Below, one piece after another: positions 15,095 to 24,108 of a stretch of DNA of 64,000 nt. Position 1 is the first letter of the stretch. Every line of letters begins with the position of its first letter. The stretch is taken from the NCBI GenBank assembly GCA_036804525.1, contig DAIRSE010000002.1, positions 1 through 64,000 on the forward strand. The letters are read 5' to 3'. The notes under the pieces are model-generated. The model was not told the origin of the DNA, made no database searches, and saw only the letters and a program-made list of their open reading frames with translations. A program made the position numbers and the translations under genes. Origin of the DNA: JBFLVT01 sp036804525. GTDB lineage: Bacteria > Bacillota > Desulfotomaculia > Desulfotomaculales > JASEER01.

Positions 15095-16435
15095 ATGCTC
15101 CCCAAGGTACTCATCATCGATGATGAAGAGGACATGTGCTGGGCTCTGGAAAAGGCGATGCAACATGAAGGTTACAGAACGGTGTCGGCCGTCAGCGGGA
15201 GGCAAGGACTCGACCTGCTCCGCAGCGAGGGAGCATCCATTGTGCTTCTCGATCTTCAAATGCCGGACATGAACGGGCTCGATGTCCTGCAGGAAATCCG
15301 TTTATTCAACCCCGAACTGCCCGTCATTATTATCACCGGCTACGGCACCATTGAAGTAGCCATAGAAGCTATGCGTCTCGGCGCTACGGGATACATAACC
15401 AAACCCCTCGACTTGTACCAGCTTAAACTGGCGGTACGCAAAGCGCTCCAGGAAAAGGATCTCTTGAAGGAGGTCAAGTTTCTCCGCTCTGAACTGACGA
15501 AGGACCGTGGAGAAATGATCGGGGAGAGCCCGGCGCTGCAGAAAGTCAAGTATATGATCAAAAAGGTGGCCCCTACCGACGCCACCGTTCTGCTAACGGG
15601 CGAAAGCGGAACCGGCAAAGAAGTGGCTGCAGTGGCCATTCATAAATTAAGCCTGCGGGCAGACGGGCCATTCGTCGCCGTAAACTGCGCCGCCCTTCCC
15701 GAGCAGCTGCTGGAGACGGAACTATTCGGGCATGAGAAAGGAGCCTTCACCGGCGCGACATCTAGGCGGACAGGCCGTTTTGAACTGGCTAACCGCGGGA
15801 CCATCTTCCTGGACGAAATAGGCGAGATGTCGCCGGGAATGCAGGCTAAACTGTTGAGGGTGTTACAGGAAAAGTCTTTTGAACGCGTTGGCGGAACGCA
15901 GACCATCCAGGTCGACATCAGGGTTATCGCCGCTACGAACAAGAACCTTGAAGAAGCGGTTCGGAACGGGACCTTTCGTGAAGACCTTTTCTACCGCCTG
16001 AATGTGATTCATATTGATATCCCCCCCCTGCGCGAGCGAAAGGAGGACATCCCGCTTCTCGTTGATTATTTCATCGGCAAGCTATGTCCTACGCACGCAA
16101 GATGCCGCATCACGGATGAGGCTTTGGCACTGTTGTGCCGCTATAACTGGCCGGGTAACGTCCGCGAACTACAGAATGTCCTGGAGCGGGCCATTATTAT
16201 CAGCCCTTCCGGGGAGATCAAACCGGAACACCTACCGCAGGATATCCAGGATCTTAATAAAGAGGAAAACGAAAACGGCATAACTCCCGGGGCTACTCTC
16301 CGTGAAGCAGAAAAAGAAATGATTATTCGCGCATTGCGGAAATGCGGCGGCAACCGGTCCCAGGCGGCGCGGCTATTGGGCATCGCCCGAACGACGCTGC
16401 TCTTCAGGATGAAGAAATACGGCATTGAGGAATAG
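15095..16435 (+). CDS. NtrC-type sigma-54-dependent response regulator
   Basis: The 446-residue product has a receiver domain (1-120; IIDDEEDM, phospho-acceptor Asp in LLDLQMPDMNG, Lys in YITKPLD). Its AAA+ domain (about 135-375) has Walker A GESGTGKE, the GAFTGA loop that contacts sigma-54, and Walker B IFLDEIGEM. A C-terminal Fis-type HTH has NRSQAARLLGIARTTL. It is thus a complete sigma-54 activator. No kinase gene is adjacent. The kinase at 3928 is a candidate because its partner receiver (5465) is strikingly similar to this one. Two sigma-54 promoters in the window (1908-1922, 3369-3384) are likely targets, which is inference. Confidence 0.92.
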   Translation: MLPKVLIIDDEEDMCWALEKAMQHEGYRTVSAVSGRQGLDLLRSEGASIVLLDLQMPDMNGLDVLQEIRLFNPELPVIIITGYGTIEVAIEAMRLGATGYITKPLDLYQLKLAVRKALQEKDLLKEVKFLRSELTKDRGEMIGESPALQKVKYMIKKVAPTDATVLLTGESGTGKEVAAVAIHKLSLRADGPFVAVNCAALPEQLLETELFGHEKGAFTGATSRRTGRFELANRGTIFLDEIGEMSPGMQAKLLRVLQEKSFERVGGTQTIQVDIRVIAATNKNLEEAVRNGTFREDLFYRLNVIHIDIPPLRERKEDIPLLVDYFIGKLCPTHARCRITDEALALLCRYNWPGNVRELQNVLERAIIISPSGEIKPEHLPQDIQDLNKEENENGITPGATLREAEKEMIIRALRKCGGNRSQAARLLGIARTTLLFRMKKYGIEE

Positions 16436-16438
16436 CGA

Positions 16439-16786
16439 TCATTCTTCGTCGTCCTCGCCGGCCAGTGTTTTAATGATGAATCGCTCTACGCGGTTGCGGC
16501 TGTCAATCAGCGTCCAGGTTATCGTGTCGCTGCCGACCAATGGTATCAGCTTGGCCGGGTAATAGGCCAGTTGATACTGGATCCTGGTCTGGATGGCCTG
16601 CCGGGGACAGACTTTGGTGCAGGTCATGCAGTCCCAGCAGTCCCCTGGATCACGGCAAACAGCCTTGCCGCTTGCGGGATCCAGGATCATCAAATCTCCC
16701 GGGCAAACCTGTTCGCACATCGGCTCGTTCTCACCAAGACACCCGTCACACTTATGGGGAATAACCATCGGGGGCATGTTTGACAC
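16439..16786 (-). CDS. AprB-like ferredoxin, second copy
   Basis: The 115-residue product has two 4Fe-4S cysteine clusters arranged as in the beta subunit of APS reductase: CDGCLGENEPMCEQVCPGDL and CWDCMTCTKVCPRQAI. A short C-terminal tail follows (TWTLIDSRNRVERF) that resembles the TVKFRNGNVKRF tail of AprB at 26003 but is shorter. It lies downstream of the AprA-like gene on the same strand, so the pair probably form a heterodimer. It converges with the NtrC-type gene, whose stop is only 3 bp away. Confidence 0.8.
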   Translation of the reverse strand: MSNMPPMVIPHKCDGCLGENEPMCEQVCPGDLMILDPASGKAVCRDPGDCWDCMTCTKVCPRQAIQTRIQYQLAYYPAKLIPLVGSDTITWTLIDSRNRVERFIIKTLAGEDDEE

Positions 16787-16863
16787 CTCCGGTGTCGGGT
16801 TTTGGGTTTTGGATCATGTATTGAACGCTGAGTGCTAAATGCGAAACCATCTAACGTATTAGG

Positions 16864-18639
16864 CTAGATTGTTTCTTTACGGCGGTCTCCGGGGACTATT
16901 TGCACATAAGGTTCTTTATCCATGATCAGCTCATCGGCCGCGGGATCGTATACCGAGGTGACAAAGCAGTCAAAGTTAACGTCATCGACATCGGGATAAT
17001 CGGTTCTGTTTACCGATCCGGGGAAGCGCGTTTCTTTCCGGTAATCGATGTGCTCAATCACCAACTGGCAGACATCCAGCCGGTTGATTACGTCCCAGGC
17101 AAGCTGCAGGTCGTGCAAGTCCTTGGCTACCAGATACTGCAGCTGGTTGCGCCGCATATGGTTGATGTGTTTCCTGGCCAGGGCCAGGTAGGTTTCGTTA
17201 ACATAGAAGAACCGTGAGCGTCCGCCGCAATATTCCTCCATTACGGCCTGCATCCGCCACTCCATATCTTGCGGAACGATCCCGTTTTGGGGTTTCCCGT
17301 TGGTAAAGAAATCACACTGAGCGTAACGATCTAACGGAGCAAACACCCTTTTTTCATAAGTATCGACGATGACGGGATCCAAATGCAAAAACTCCGGGTT
17401 GTGGGTTTTAAGGTATTCAACCATGCTACGGGCCGCCAATCGGCCACAAGTCCACGACCCCGAGATGAAGCGCGACGGAGCCCCGCCCAGGGCGTCACCG
17501 GAAACAAAAAGCCGGTCAACTGTGGTCATCCGTGACGTGCCGATGGTCCAGGCTCCGGCGGAACCCACATGAGCGCCGCAAATGTGGGGGTCACCGGCGT
17601 CGATCTCGATCGGCTCTTTCGAAGGATCGATATCGTGCGCGCCCCAGTAAAGAACCAGGATCGGGGACATGTCCAGGTACTGCCCCTTCAACCCTGCCAC
17701 TCTTTCCGGGTCGCCGCGGCGTGTATCCATATATATGGGACCCCGGTGCTCCTCGGTCTCCTTGCAAAACGCCTTAACGCGTATCAGCGTCGGGGCGTTA
17801 TGCCCGCCCAGCTTGGCATATTCCTCCCGGTCGATCATAAAGGCTTCTCCCAAGGCATTGACCATCGGGGCACCCATCCCTATCGCCAATGTCCCCGTAG
17901 GCGAATAGGTATCTTTCGTCCGCAGGGGGACGATACGCACTTCGAACCCGGTCATCTTGGCCCCCGCCCGCTTGCACATCGCATAGCTGGCCCCGGTGTT
18001 AAACGGGTAATACCAGATCCGGTGGTGGGCGTCACCGTGGCCCCTTGGCCGCCACAGTCCTGCAGCCCCGCCGGAACAAACTAGGATTACCTTGCCCCGC
18101 GCGATATAGGTCTTTCCGTCACGCACCCCAAACCCGATACAGCCTGCGGCCTTACCATCAATGGTAATCAGGTCGGTAACATAGACGCGGTTGTAGACCT
18201 CTGCTCCTGCCTGCATAGCCATACTGGCCGTGATCGGCTTAAGCAGTGCCCCGTTAATCTCGATATTCCACTTGCCGCGATTAAGGTAGCTGCCGTCGGG
18301 TTTCTTTTTAATGGGTAGCCCCTGCCTCTCCATCAGGGCTACCGTATCGTTGACCAGCTCAGCGACGCTCAGCAGGATGTCTTCCCGAATTGGCGCCCCA
18401 TGCATATCGTAACGGGCATAGGCCACGTAGTCTTCCGGGGTGCCCTGATTGAGGTACATATTGAGGGCATTCATGCCTGCCGACAGGCAGCCGCTATGCC
18501 GGATGAAAGCCTTTTCCAGGATTACGATCTTAAGCTCGGGACCGCCAACCTGCCTGGCTTCATAGGCTGCCAGGCAACCAGCCGTTCCGCCGCCTATAAT
18601 CAGGATATCGGCATCGATATAAACCCTTTCTCTGATCAT
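16864..18639 (-). CDS. AprA-like FAD-dependent oxidoreductase, second copy
   Basis: The start is set at ATG 18639 after GGGAGGG (591 residues); longer forms would lack a ribosome site. The N-terminus has the FAD-binding GGGTAGCLAAYEA motif. The body follows AprA: a WRPRGHGDAHHRIWYYPFNTG segment where AprA has FRPRSTGEGLGRSWYPPFSTG, an EVRIVPLRTKD segment matching EVRFIPVRFKD, and GAHVGSAGAWT matching GSHSGASGAWV. The Arg and His positions of the AprA active site thus seem retained, but neighbouring residues differ. With its AprB-like partner it is either a second APS reductase-like enzyme or a related oxidoreductase using the same electron-transfer complex. Confidence 0.8.
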   Translation of the reverse strand: MIRERVYIDADILIIGGGTAGCLAAYEARQVGGPELKIVILEKAFIRHSGCLSAGMNALNMYLNQGTPEDYVAYARYDMHGAPIREDILLSVAELVNDTVALMERQGLPIKKKPDGSYLNRGKWNIEINGALLKPITASMAMQAGAEVYNRVYVTDLITIDGKAAGCIGFGVRDGKTYIARGKVILVCSGGAAGLWRPRGHGDAHHRIWYYPFNTGASYAMCKRAGAKMTGFEVRIVPLRTKDTYSPTGTLAIGMGAPMVNALGEAFMIDREEYAKLGGHNAPTLIRVKAFCKETEEHRGPIYMDTRRGDPERVAGLKGQYLDMSPILVLYWGAHDIDPSKEPIEIDAGDPHICGAHVGSAGAWTIGTSRMTTVDRLFVSGDALGGAPSRFISGSWTCGRLAARSMVEYLKTHNPEFLHLDPVIVDTYEKRVFAPLDRYAQCDFFTNGKPQNGIVPQDMEWRMQAVMEEYCGGRSRFFYVNETYLALARKHINHMRRNQLQYLVAKDLHDLQLAWDVINRLDVCQLVIEHIDYRKETRFPGSVNRTDYPDVDDVNFDCFVTSVYDPAADELIMDKEPYVQIVPGDRRKETI

Positions 18640-18763
18640 CCCGCAATCCCTCCCGAAGCCGTAGTCAACCAGCGCAGGGCCAGGTTCCTGCCGACAATCG
18701 CCTTTAGCTAACAAGTATTCGTTTTGCTTCGCCCTATTCCTTCCGGCCGATAAGCACGCCAAA

Positions 18764-18818
18764 GGAAAACGCAAGGGGCAAACAGCAGCCCGGCAATACG
18801 CCCGGTCCGTTTGCCCCT
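18764..18818 (-). terminator. Terminator between hdrB and the AprA-like gene
   Basis: AGGGGCAAAC and GTTTGCCCCT pair around an inner CCGGGC/GCCGGG region, followed on the minus strand by TGCGTTTTCC. A second small GC hairpin lies just before it (about 18823-18848). The AprA-like pair may therefore be transcribed separately or by readthrough. Confidence 0.6.
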
Positions 18819-18856
18819 GAACGACCGAGGGCGCCTTAATGGCGCCCCGTTCTTAA

Positions 18857-19738
18857 CTACTTAATGCCATACTTCGCCAGAACCTTGCTGGGTGAGACGA
18901 TGTTGTACTCGAAGCCCAGTTCATTCGGCTTGCAGTCAAAGGCCACACCCATAAGCTGCGTGATGAAGAACACAGGAATATCGTAGTTCTTGCCGCGCAC
19001 CTTGTTGATCTTGCGCTGGTAAACGTCGGTGTTCATGTGGCACATCGGGCAAGGGGTAACCATCGCGTCAGCGCCGGCCTGGGCGGCGCACTCGAGCACG
19101 TTGCCCGTCAGCTCGTAGATCAGCTCGACATTCGTAAACTGCTGGGAACCGCCGCAGCATCTGGCTGCCATCGGGAAAGGCACCGGCGTAGCACCGAGGG
19201 CCTCTACGATTCTGTCCAGCATCTGCGGGTACTCCACGTCGTCAAAATCCGGACGCCGCAGGGCACGAACGGTCTGGCAGCCGGTGTAACACGCCACCTT
19301 CAGCCCTGTAAGCGGCTTAACAACCCGGGCCTTGATCTTTTCCAGGCCGACATCGTTGACAAGCACGTCAATCAGCTGGCGGACGCGCAGGGTCCCGTTG
19401 TACTTGAGCCCGGCTGCTGCCAAAGCCTCGTTGACCTTGGCGGCGAACTCGGGGTCAGTTTTGAACTTCTCATTGGCCCACGCCAGGTTTACGAAGCAGG
19501 AGCTGCAGCCAATCAATACATCGTGACCTGCCGGCTCGGCAAGCGCCAGGTTGCGGGAGGCGATAGCCAGCTGCGGGAAGTCGCCGATGACGTTGGCGAC
19601 AACCGTCGCCCCACAGCAGTTCCAATCCGGAATCTCGTGGGCTTCGAGGTTCAGGGCCTTGTTCACGCACTCAAAAGAGAGGTGGTAGGCCTTCCCCGTC
19701 GCCTCCATTGAACATCCGGGATAGAAACTATACGGCAT
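18857..19738 (-). CDS. hdrB: Heterodisulfide reductase subunit B-like protein
   Basis: The 293-residue product has two CCG domains, each binding a cysteine-rich cluster. The first uses PGC (residue 9), NCCGA (about 41) and GCSSC (about 78); the second uses CYTGC (about 150), RCCGGS (about 194) and CPMC (about 232). These are the hallmarks of HdrB and of the catalytic thiol/disulfide or electron-transfer subunits derived from it. It directly follows the hdrC-like gene. In Gram-positive sulfate reducers HdrC/HdrB-like proteins take the place of the membrane subunit QmoC next to QmoAB, and the gene order here is exactly that. The protein is soluble, with no membrane helix. Confidence 0.88.
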   Translation of the reverse strand: MPYSFYPGCSMEATGKAYHLSFECVNKALNLEAHEIPDWNCCGATVVANVIGDFPQLAIASRNLALAEPAGHDVLIGCSSCFVNLAWANEKFKTDPEFAAKVNEALAAAGLKYNGTLRVRQLIDVLVNDVGLEKIKARVVKPLTGLKVACYTGCQTVRALRRPDFDDVEYPQMLDRIVEALGATPVPFPMAARCCGGSQQFTNVELIYELTGNVLECAAQAGADAMVTPCPMCHMNTDVYQRKINKVRGKNYDIPVFFITQLMGVAFDCKPNELGFEYNIVSPSKVLAKYGIK

Positions 19739-20305
19739 CTAGTGTCCCTCCTTTGCCAGCGCCTTAGCTTTGTCGTAAATCTTCTTGACCTGGCCCAGCC
19801 CCTTGACCTTCTTCGGCGGGAAAAAGGGCAGGCGCTTGTGCTTGATCATTTCCAGACCGACATCCTGCTGCTTCATGGCCTCAGGAATGGAACCCGGGCC
19901 CTGCTTCATATAGTAGGCGTTGGTCATGCCGAGCTCGAAAACACGTCCCCGCTTCATCATGCTGTCAAAGAACACCTTGCTGAGAAGGAGAATCGGTGCC
20001 TTCGTGCCCTTGGCATAATGGTAGTTCTTTAGCGCGTGCATGAAGTCGACGATCGGAATGCCGCGCGGGCAGCGCACGGTGCAGTGGTAGCAGGAAGTGC
20101 ACAGCCACGGCGTGTTGGCCTTCAAGACCGCTTCCTTCTCGCCCGCCTGGATCAACTTAAAGAGCTGACGCGGCGGGTAATCCATCATTTTACGCGCCGG
20201 GCAGGTGACGGCACACAACCCGCACTGCATGCACTGCGTGACATATTCCCCGCCTTCAATCTCGCGCAATTCACGGGTAAAACCTGGATCATAGGACGCA
20301 GACAT
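19739..20305 (-). CDS. hdrC: Heterodisulfide reductase subunit C-like protein
   Basis: ATG at 20305 with upstream GGAGGGGG gives 188 residues; a longer ORF start lacks support. Two 4Fe-4S clusters are visible: CMQCGLCAVTCPARKMMDYPP (about residues 21-41) and CTSCYHCTVRCPRG (about 69-82). Alternating helices follow. It adjoins hdrB with no gap. HdrC passes electrons between the flavin subunits (here QmoA/QmoB) and HdrB. Confidence 0.88.
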   Translation of the reverse strand: MSASYDPGFTRELREIEGGEYVTQCMQCGLCAVTCPARKMMDYPPRQLFKLIQAGEKEAVLKANTPWLCTSCYHCTVRCPRGIPIVDFMHALKNYHYAKGTKAPILLLSKVFFDSMMKRGRVFELGMTNAYYMKQGPGSIPEAMKQQDVGLEMIKHKRLPFFPPKKVKGLGQVKKIYDKAKALAKEGH

Positions 20306-20362
20306 CTTTCCTCTACCCCCTCCAGACTGGTCCGGATTAATTGCCTTATACGGAGTGCAACC

Positions 20363-20447
20363 ACCCAGCACTCAACCGGCAACCCTGTTTGGATACGCGA
20401 AACACCGACAAAGAAGCCTTCTTTCTGTATCCGTTGAGTGCTGGGCG
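20363..20447. repeat. Long-armed inverted repeat between qmoB and hdrC
   Basis: CCCAGCACTCAAC and GTTGAGTGCTGGG are the arms of a roughly 85-bp palindromic structure in the 189-bp gap between the two genes. A smaller inner palindrome (AGAAGCCTTCT) sits in the middle. It could be a processing or attenuation hairpin that sets the qmo:hdr transcript ratio, or a dispersed palindromic element. Confidence 0.6.
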
Positions 20448-20494
20448 GCCGGGGACCCCCGAACAATAAATTGAAACATAATTCGACGATAGGC

Positions 20495-22651
20495 TTAGAA
20501 GCCCTTCATCGGGTTCGGACCAAGTTCCTCTAGCTTTTCAGCAAAGTCACTGATGATCTTCGGAATCTCCTGGTAGTCCATGATGCTGACTTCGACCTGA
20601 CGGCAGCGTTCAGACTCCAGACCCAGGCGGTCCAGGGTTTCTGAAACCTTCGAAAGGCGAATCCCGGCGAGTTCACTCCCCTTGACAAAGTGACACTGGT
20701 AGTCGTCGCCGTGTTTACAGCCCATCAGGAGCACGCCGTCCCAGCCGCCGGACATCGAGTCGTTGATCCAGATCAGGTTCAGCGAACCAAGGCACCGGAC
20801 CGGAATGATCCTGACCCACTGGCTGTATTCCAGCCTGTTGATGCCGGCCATATCCAGAGCAGGGTAGGCGTCGTTCTCGCAGGCAAAGATGAGGATTCTC
20901 GGTTTCTCCTCGTCTTCCTCGGGAACCTCGACAGCCTTGATCATGTTACCGATCATGGTAACCGAGTAGTTCTTAAAGGAAATGATTCTTTCAGGGCAAG
21001 CACCCATACAGGTACCGCATCTCCGGCAGCGGGTCGGTTCAGGCAGCGGGTTGCCTTTCTCGTCCTCGTTGATGGCGCCAAACGGGCATTCCTCGGTACA
21101 CCGCTTGCACTGCGTGCAGCGCTGCATGAAGAACTCGGGGAAGGACAAATCGCCCGACCTCGGATGCACTGCGGCGCCCCTCGCCGTGGCCTCGACGCAC
21201 TGGATGGCTTTACAGGCCGCACCTACGGCGTCCTCAATAGCTGAGGTAATGTGCATCGGGGCTCTCACGCTGCCGGCGGGGTAGATACCGGTTCTGCGGC
21301 TCTCGTACGGGAAGCAGATAAAGTGCGAATCGGGGAATCCGTACTTGAGAAGCGGCAATTCGGGACCTTGCCTGTAGGCCAGGTTGAGGATGGTTTTGCC
21401 CTCCTCCATGCCGGGCTGCTTCGTGTCACTGTAAGACGGGACCATACCGTTGGCCAGGACCACAAGGTCCACATCGATGACGACTTTGTTGCCGGTTACG
21501 GTTTCCTCGGCATCCACCTTGAGGCTGCCGCCGCTTTCCGTAATGCCGGCTACAGTGGTCTTCAGGAAGACGGTACCGTCAGCCTGCACTCTCTTGTAGA
21601 AGTGCTCGAACTTGCCCGGCGTACGGATGTCCTTGTAAAACACGTATGCCTGGGCGTCAGGGTTGAGCTCCTTTAAGTAGGTAGCCTGCTTGAGGGTCTC
21701 AACGCAGCAGGCCGCCGAACAGTACGGCAGGTGGTTCTCGTCGCGTGAGCCCACGCACTGGATAAAGGCTACTTTCTTTACTTCCTTACCGTCGGACGGA
21801 CGGGTAATCTTACCCGTAGCCGCGATTTCCTCAAACTGGGCCTGCGTAATCACATCGGGATACTTGCCGAAGCCAAGGTTTTCAACCTTAGCAGGATCGT
21901 ATGGGGTCGCGCCCGTCGCCAGAACAATGGCACCTACACGTTCGGAAGCACCGCCCTTGATCGTAACATCAAACTTACCGGGGCCGCCGGCGATCTTCTC
22001 GATCTCTGCAGAGGTATAGACCTTGATCAGCGGGTTTTCCTGGATGGCCTTGACAAGGGCGGGAACGGTGTTTTCTTCAAGTTCGGTATACGGGACTTTT
22101 GTGGGAGCGAACTTGTAGAACTTCCCGACATAGCCGCCCAGAGCCGCTTCTTTCTCCACAAGCACGGCCTGATAACCGGCCTTGGCCACTTCCAGGGCAG
22201 CCGTCATACCCGTCAAACCACCGCCCACAACCAGCACCGCCTTGGAGGGATTCTCGAACTGGTAGGGCTCAGGCAGCTCCATAGCCTTGATTTTGGCACC
22301 GGCCATGAGCATATAGTCTTCGGCCATGATCTGGGTGTCCTCGTCATTGGCCGGGTGGCTCCAGATGACCTGTTCTCTGAGGTTTACCCTTTCCACGATG
22401 ACCGACGGGCCGAAGTCGAAGACGTCGTAGTTGACCCGCGGCGAACAGGCGGCCACGATCACGGTGTTGACGCCCTCACCGTCGACAGCCTTCTTAATCA
22501 GGTCAACACCTTCGGCGCCGCACAGAAAACCGTGAGTCTGGCAAACAGCGGCTTTCAGGTCCCTGGTGGCGACTTTGGACAGTTTTTCTGCGTCTAAGGC
22601 TTCGCCAATACCACAGCCTGTACAAATAAACACGCCAATCTTCTTATCCAT
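20495..22651 (-). CDS. qmoB: Quinone-interacting oxidoreductase subunit QmoB (HdrA-like plus MvhD domain)
   Basis: The 718-residue product begins with an HdrA-type N-terminal segment (CTGCGIGEALD), followed by a flavin domain with GGGLTGMTAALE (about 141-152). A ferredoxin-like insert has two 4Fe-4S motifs (CTQCKRCTEECP and CRRCGTCMGACP, about 500-545). A C-terminal MvhD-type domain (about 575-700) has Cys in FACEN, RCLGS and GCKHGDDYQC. This is the QmoB plan. Its ATG overlaps the qmoA stop (TAATG). The complex carries electrons to APS reductase. Confidence 0.92.
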   Translation of the reverse strand: MDKKIGVFICTGCGIGEALDAEKLSKVATRDLKAAVCQTHGFLCGAEGVDLIKKAVDGEGVNTVIVAACSPRVNYDVFDFGPSVIVERVNLREQVIWSHPANDEDTQIMAEDYMLMAGAKIKAMELPEPYQFENPSKAVLVVGGGLTGMTAALEVAKAGYQAVLVEKEAALGGYVGKFYKFAPTKVPYTELEENTVPALVKAIQENPLIKVYTSAEIEKIAGGPGKFDVTIKGGASERVGAIVLATGATPYDPAKVENLGFGKYPDVITQAQFEEIAATGKITRPSDGKEVKKVAFIQCVGSRDENHLPYCSAACCVETLKQATYLKELNPDAQAYVFYKDIRTPGKFEHFYKRVQADGTVFLKTTVAGITESGGSLKVDAEETVTGNKVVIDVDLVVLANGMVPSYSDTKQPGMEEGKTILNLAYRQGPELPLLKYGFPDSHFICFPYESRRTGIYPAGSVRAPMHITSAIEDAVGAACKAIQCVEATARGAAVHPRSGDLSFPEFFMQRCTQCKRCTEECPFGAINEDEKGNPLPEPTRCRRCGTCMGACPERIISFKNYSVTMIGNMIKAVEVPEEDEEKPRILIFACENDAYPALDMAGINRLEYSQWVRIIPVRCLGSLNLIWINDSMSGGWDGVLLMGCKHGDDYQCHFVKGSELAGIRLSKVSETLDRLGLESERCRQVEVSIMDYQEIPKIISDFAEKLEELGPNPMKGF

Positions 22652-23916
22652 TAGTTGCCACCCCCAACCATAGCCTGGATAGCTTTAAGGGCCGCCCCGG
22701 TAGCATCGCGTACGGTCTGGGCGACTTCCATCGGTTTCTTCACACAACCGGCACCGATCACGCCACCCTCAGACTGTACAAAGCCGTCCTGATCGCGGGC
22801 CACGCCGGGGACAACACCAACCCGGGTCGACGGCTCCATCCCGGTGGCCAGGACCACCAGATCAACGGGCTGGAAAAGGACCTGCCCGGTGCTCTGGTCT
22901 TCAACCTCAAGGATCAGGCTGCCGTTCTCACCCGCGGTTATCTCGCCAACCTTGCCTTTGACGAAAACAACGTTTTCATCCTTCTGGACCTTGGCAAACA
23001 TGTCCTCGTATTTGCCCATCGCCCGGATATCTATGTAGAAGATATAAATCTTGGCATCCGGGTACTGCTCGCGGACGTAGCCGACCTGCTTCAGCGTCGC
23101 CAAGCAGCAGACCTGGGAACAGAAAGCCAGGTGGTTTTCATCACGGGAGCCGGCACACTGCACGAAGGCGATTGTCTTGGGAGCGGCGCCGTCCGAGGGA
23201 CGCAGGATCTTGCCGCCGGTGGGACCGGTAAGAGCGGCAAGACGCTCCAGCATCACGTTGGTGATCACGTTCTGGTGGCGGCCAAAGCCATAGTAGCTGA
23301 TCTTCTCGGCGTCGTAAGGCTTCCAGCCGGTCGCCCAGACGATGGCGCCGACCTTCAGGTTAACGGTCTTGGCTTCCATCCCGAGGTCGACAGCCTTGTA
23401 GGCACAGGCTTCGACACACTTCCCGCAGCGGTCGCAGACAGCCATGTCGATAACATACTTCATCGGAAAGGCAAACGGATGCGGAAGATAAATGGCCTTG
23501 GTCTTATCAAGACCGTAGTTGAACTCGTTGGCCCTCTCAATGGGACAAACCTCGACACACTTGCCGCAACCCGTACATTCGTGGGTGACATAACGAGGGT
23601 TCAGCCTGACGGTGACGTCAAAGTCGCCGGGCTTCCCCGAAATGCTCTCCACTTCAGCCATGGTCATAAACCGGACACGGGGGTTGTTCTTAATTCTCTT
23701 AAAGTTGATCTCCAATCCGCAGTTCGGAGGGCAGATCTTCGGGAAATACTTGTTCAGCTGGGCCACCCGGCCGCCGAGATACGGGTTCTTCTCCACGATG
23801 AAGACCTCGTATCCGGCTTCCGCTGCTTCAAGAGCTGAAGTGAGCCCGCTGATGCCACCTCCGACCACTAGAATTGTCTTGTTGACCATCCTTACACCAC
23901 CCATATCGTTCTGCAT
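22651..23916 (-). CDS. qmoA: Quinone-interacting oxidoreductase subunit QmoA (HdrA-like)
   Basis: The product (421 residues from ATG 23916; 412 from an internal ATG at 23889) is an HdrA-like flavoprotein with FAD motif VVGGGISGLTSALEAAEAG and two 4Fe-4S clusters (CTGCGKCVEVCPIE, about 115; CDRCGKCVEACAYK, about 160). A GGAG lies before 23916, and a weaker GGGTGG before 23889; the shorter form matches the usual start of the family. It is the first of the qmoAB-hdrCB genes and lies 190 bp downstream of aprA, beyond a terminator. Confidence 0.92.
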   Translation of the reverse strand: MQNDMGGVRMVNKTILVVGGGISGLTSALEAAEAGYEVFIVEKNPYLGGRVAQLNKYFPKICPPNCGLEINFKRIKNNPRVRFMTMAEVESISGKPGDFDVTVRLNPRYVTHECTGCGKCVEVCPIERANEFNYGLDKTKAIYLPHPFAFPMKYVIDMAVCDRCGKCVEACAYKAVDLGMEAKTVNLKVGAIVWATGWKPYDAEKISYYGFGRHQNVITNVMLERLAALTGPTGGKILRPSDGAAPKTIAFVQCAGSRDENHLAFCSQVCCLATLKQVGYVREQYPDAKIYIFYIDIRAMGKYEDMFAKVQKDENVVFVKGKVGEITAGENGSLILEVEDQSTGQVLFQPVDLVVLATGMEPSTRVGVVPGVARDQDGFVQSEGGVIGAGCVKKPMEVAQTVRDATGAALKAIQAMVGGGN

Positions 23917-23949
23917 TTAACTCCGTTGAGACGGTTTGCCACTAGATGA

Positions 23950-23983
23950 TTAAAAAACTAGGCGGGAGGCTAATGGCCTCCCG
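23950..23983 (-). terminator. Terminator between aprA and qmoA
   Basis: On the minus strand GGGAGGC-CATTA-GCCTCCC is followed by GCCTAGTTTTTTAATC. A second perfect hairpin (GCGGGCGAAATC with GATTTCGCCCGC) lies a little upstream. This allows aprBA to be expressed at a higher level than qmoAB. Confidence 0.75.
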
Positions 23984-24108
23984 TCTCCAGGCTGCCGTCT
24001 GACACCCCTTCTACGAGTAAAGCTAACCGAAACACAGGTTTGAAAGTAGAAGGTAAGCGGGCGGGCGAAATCACCCGATTTCGCCCGCTACCCGCTTCGT
24101 AACTCAGC

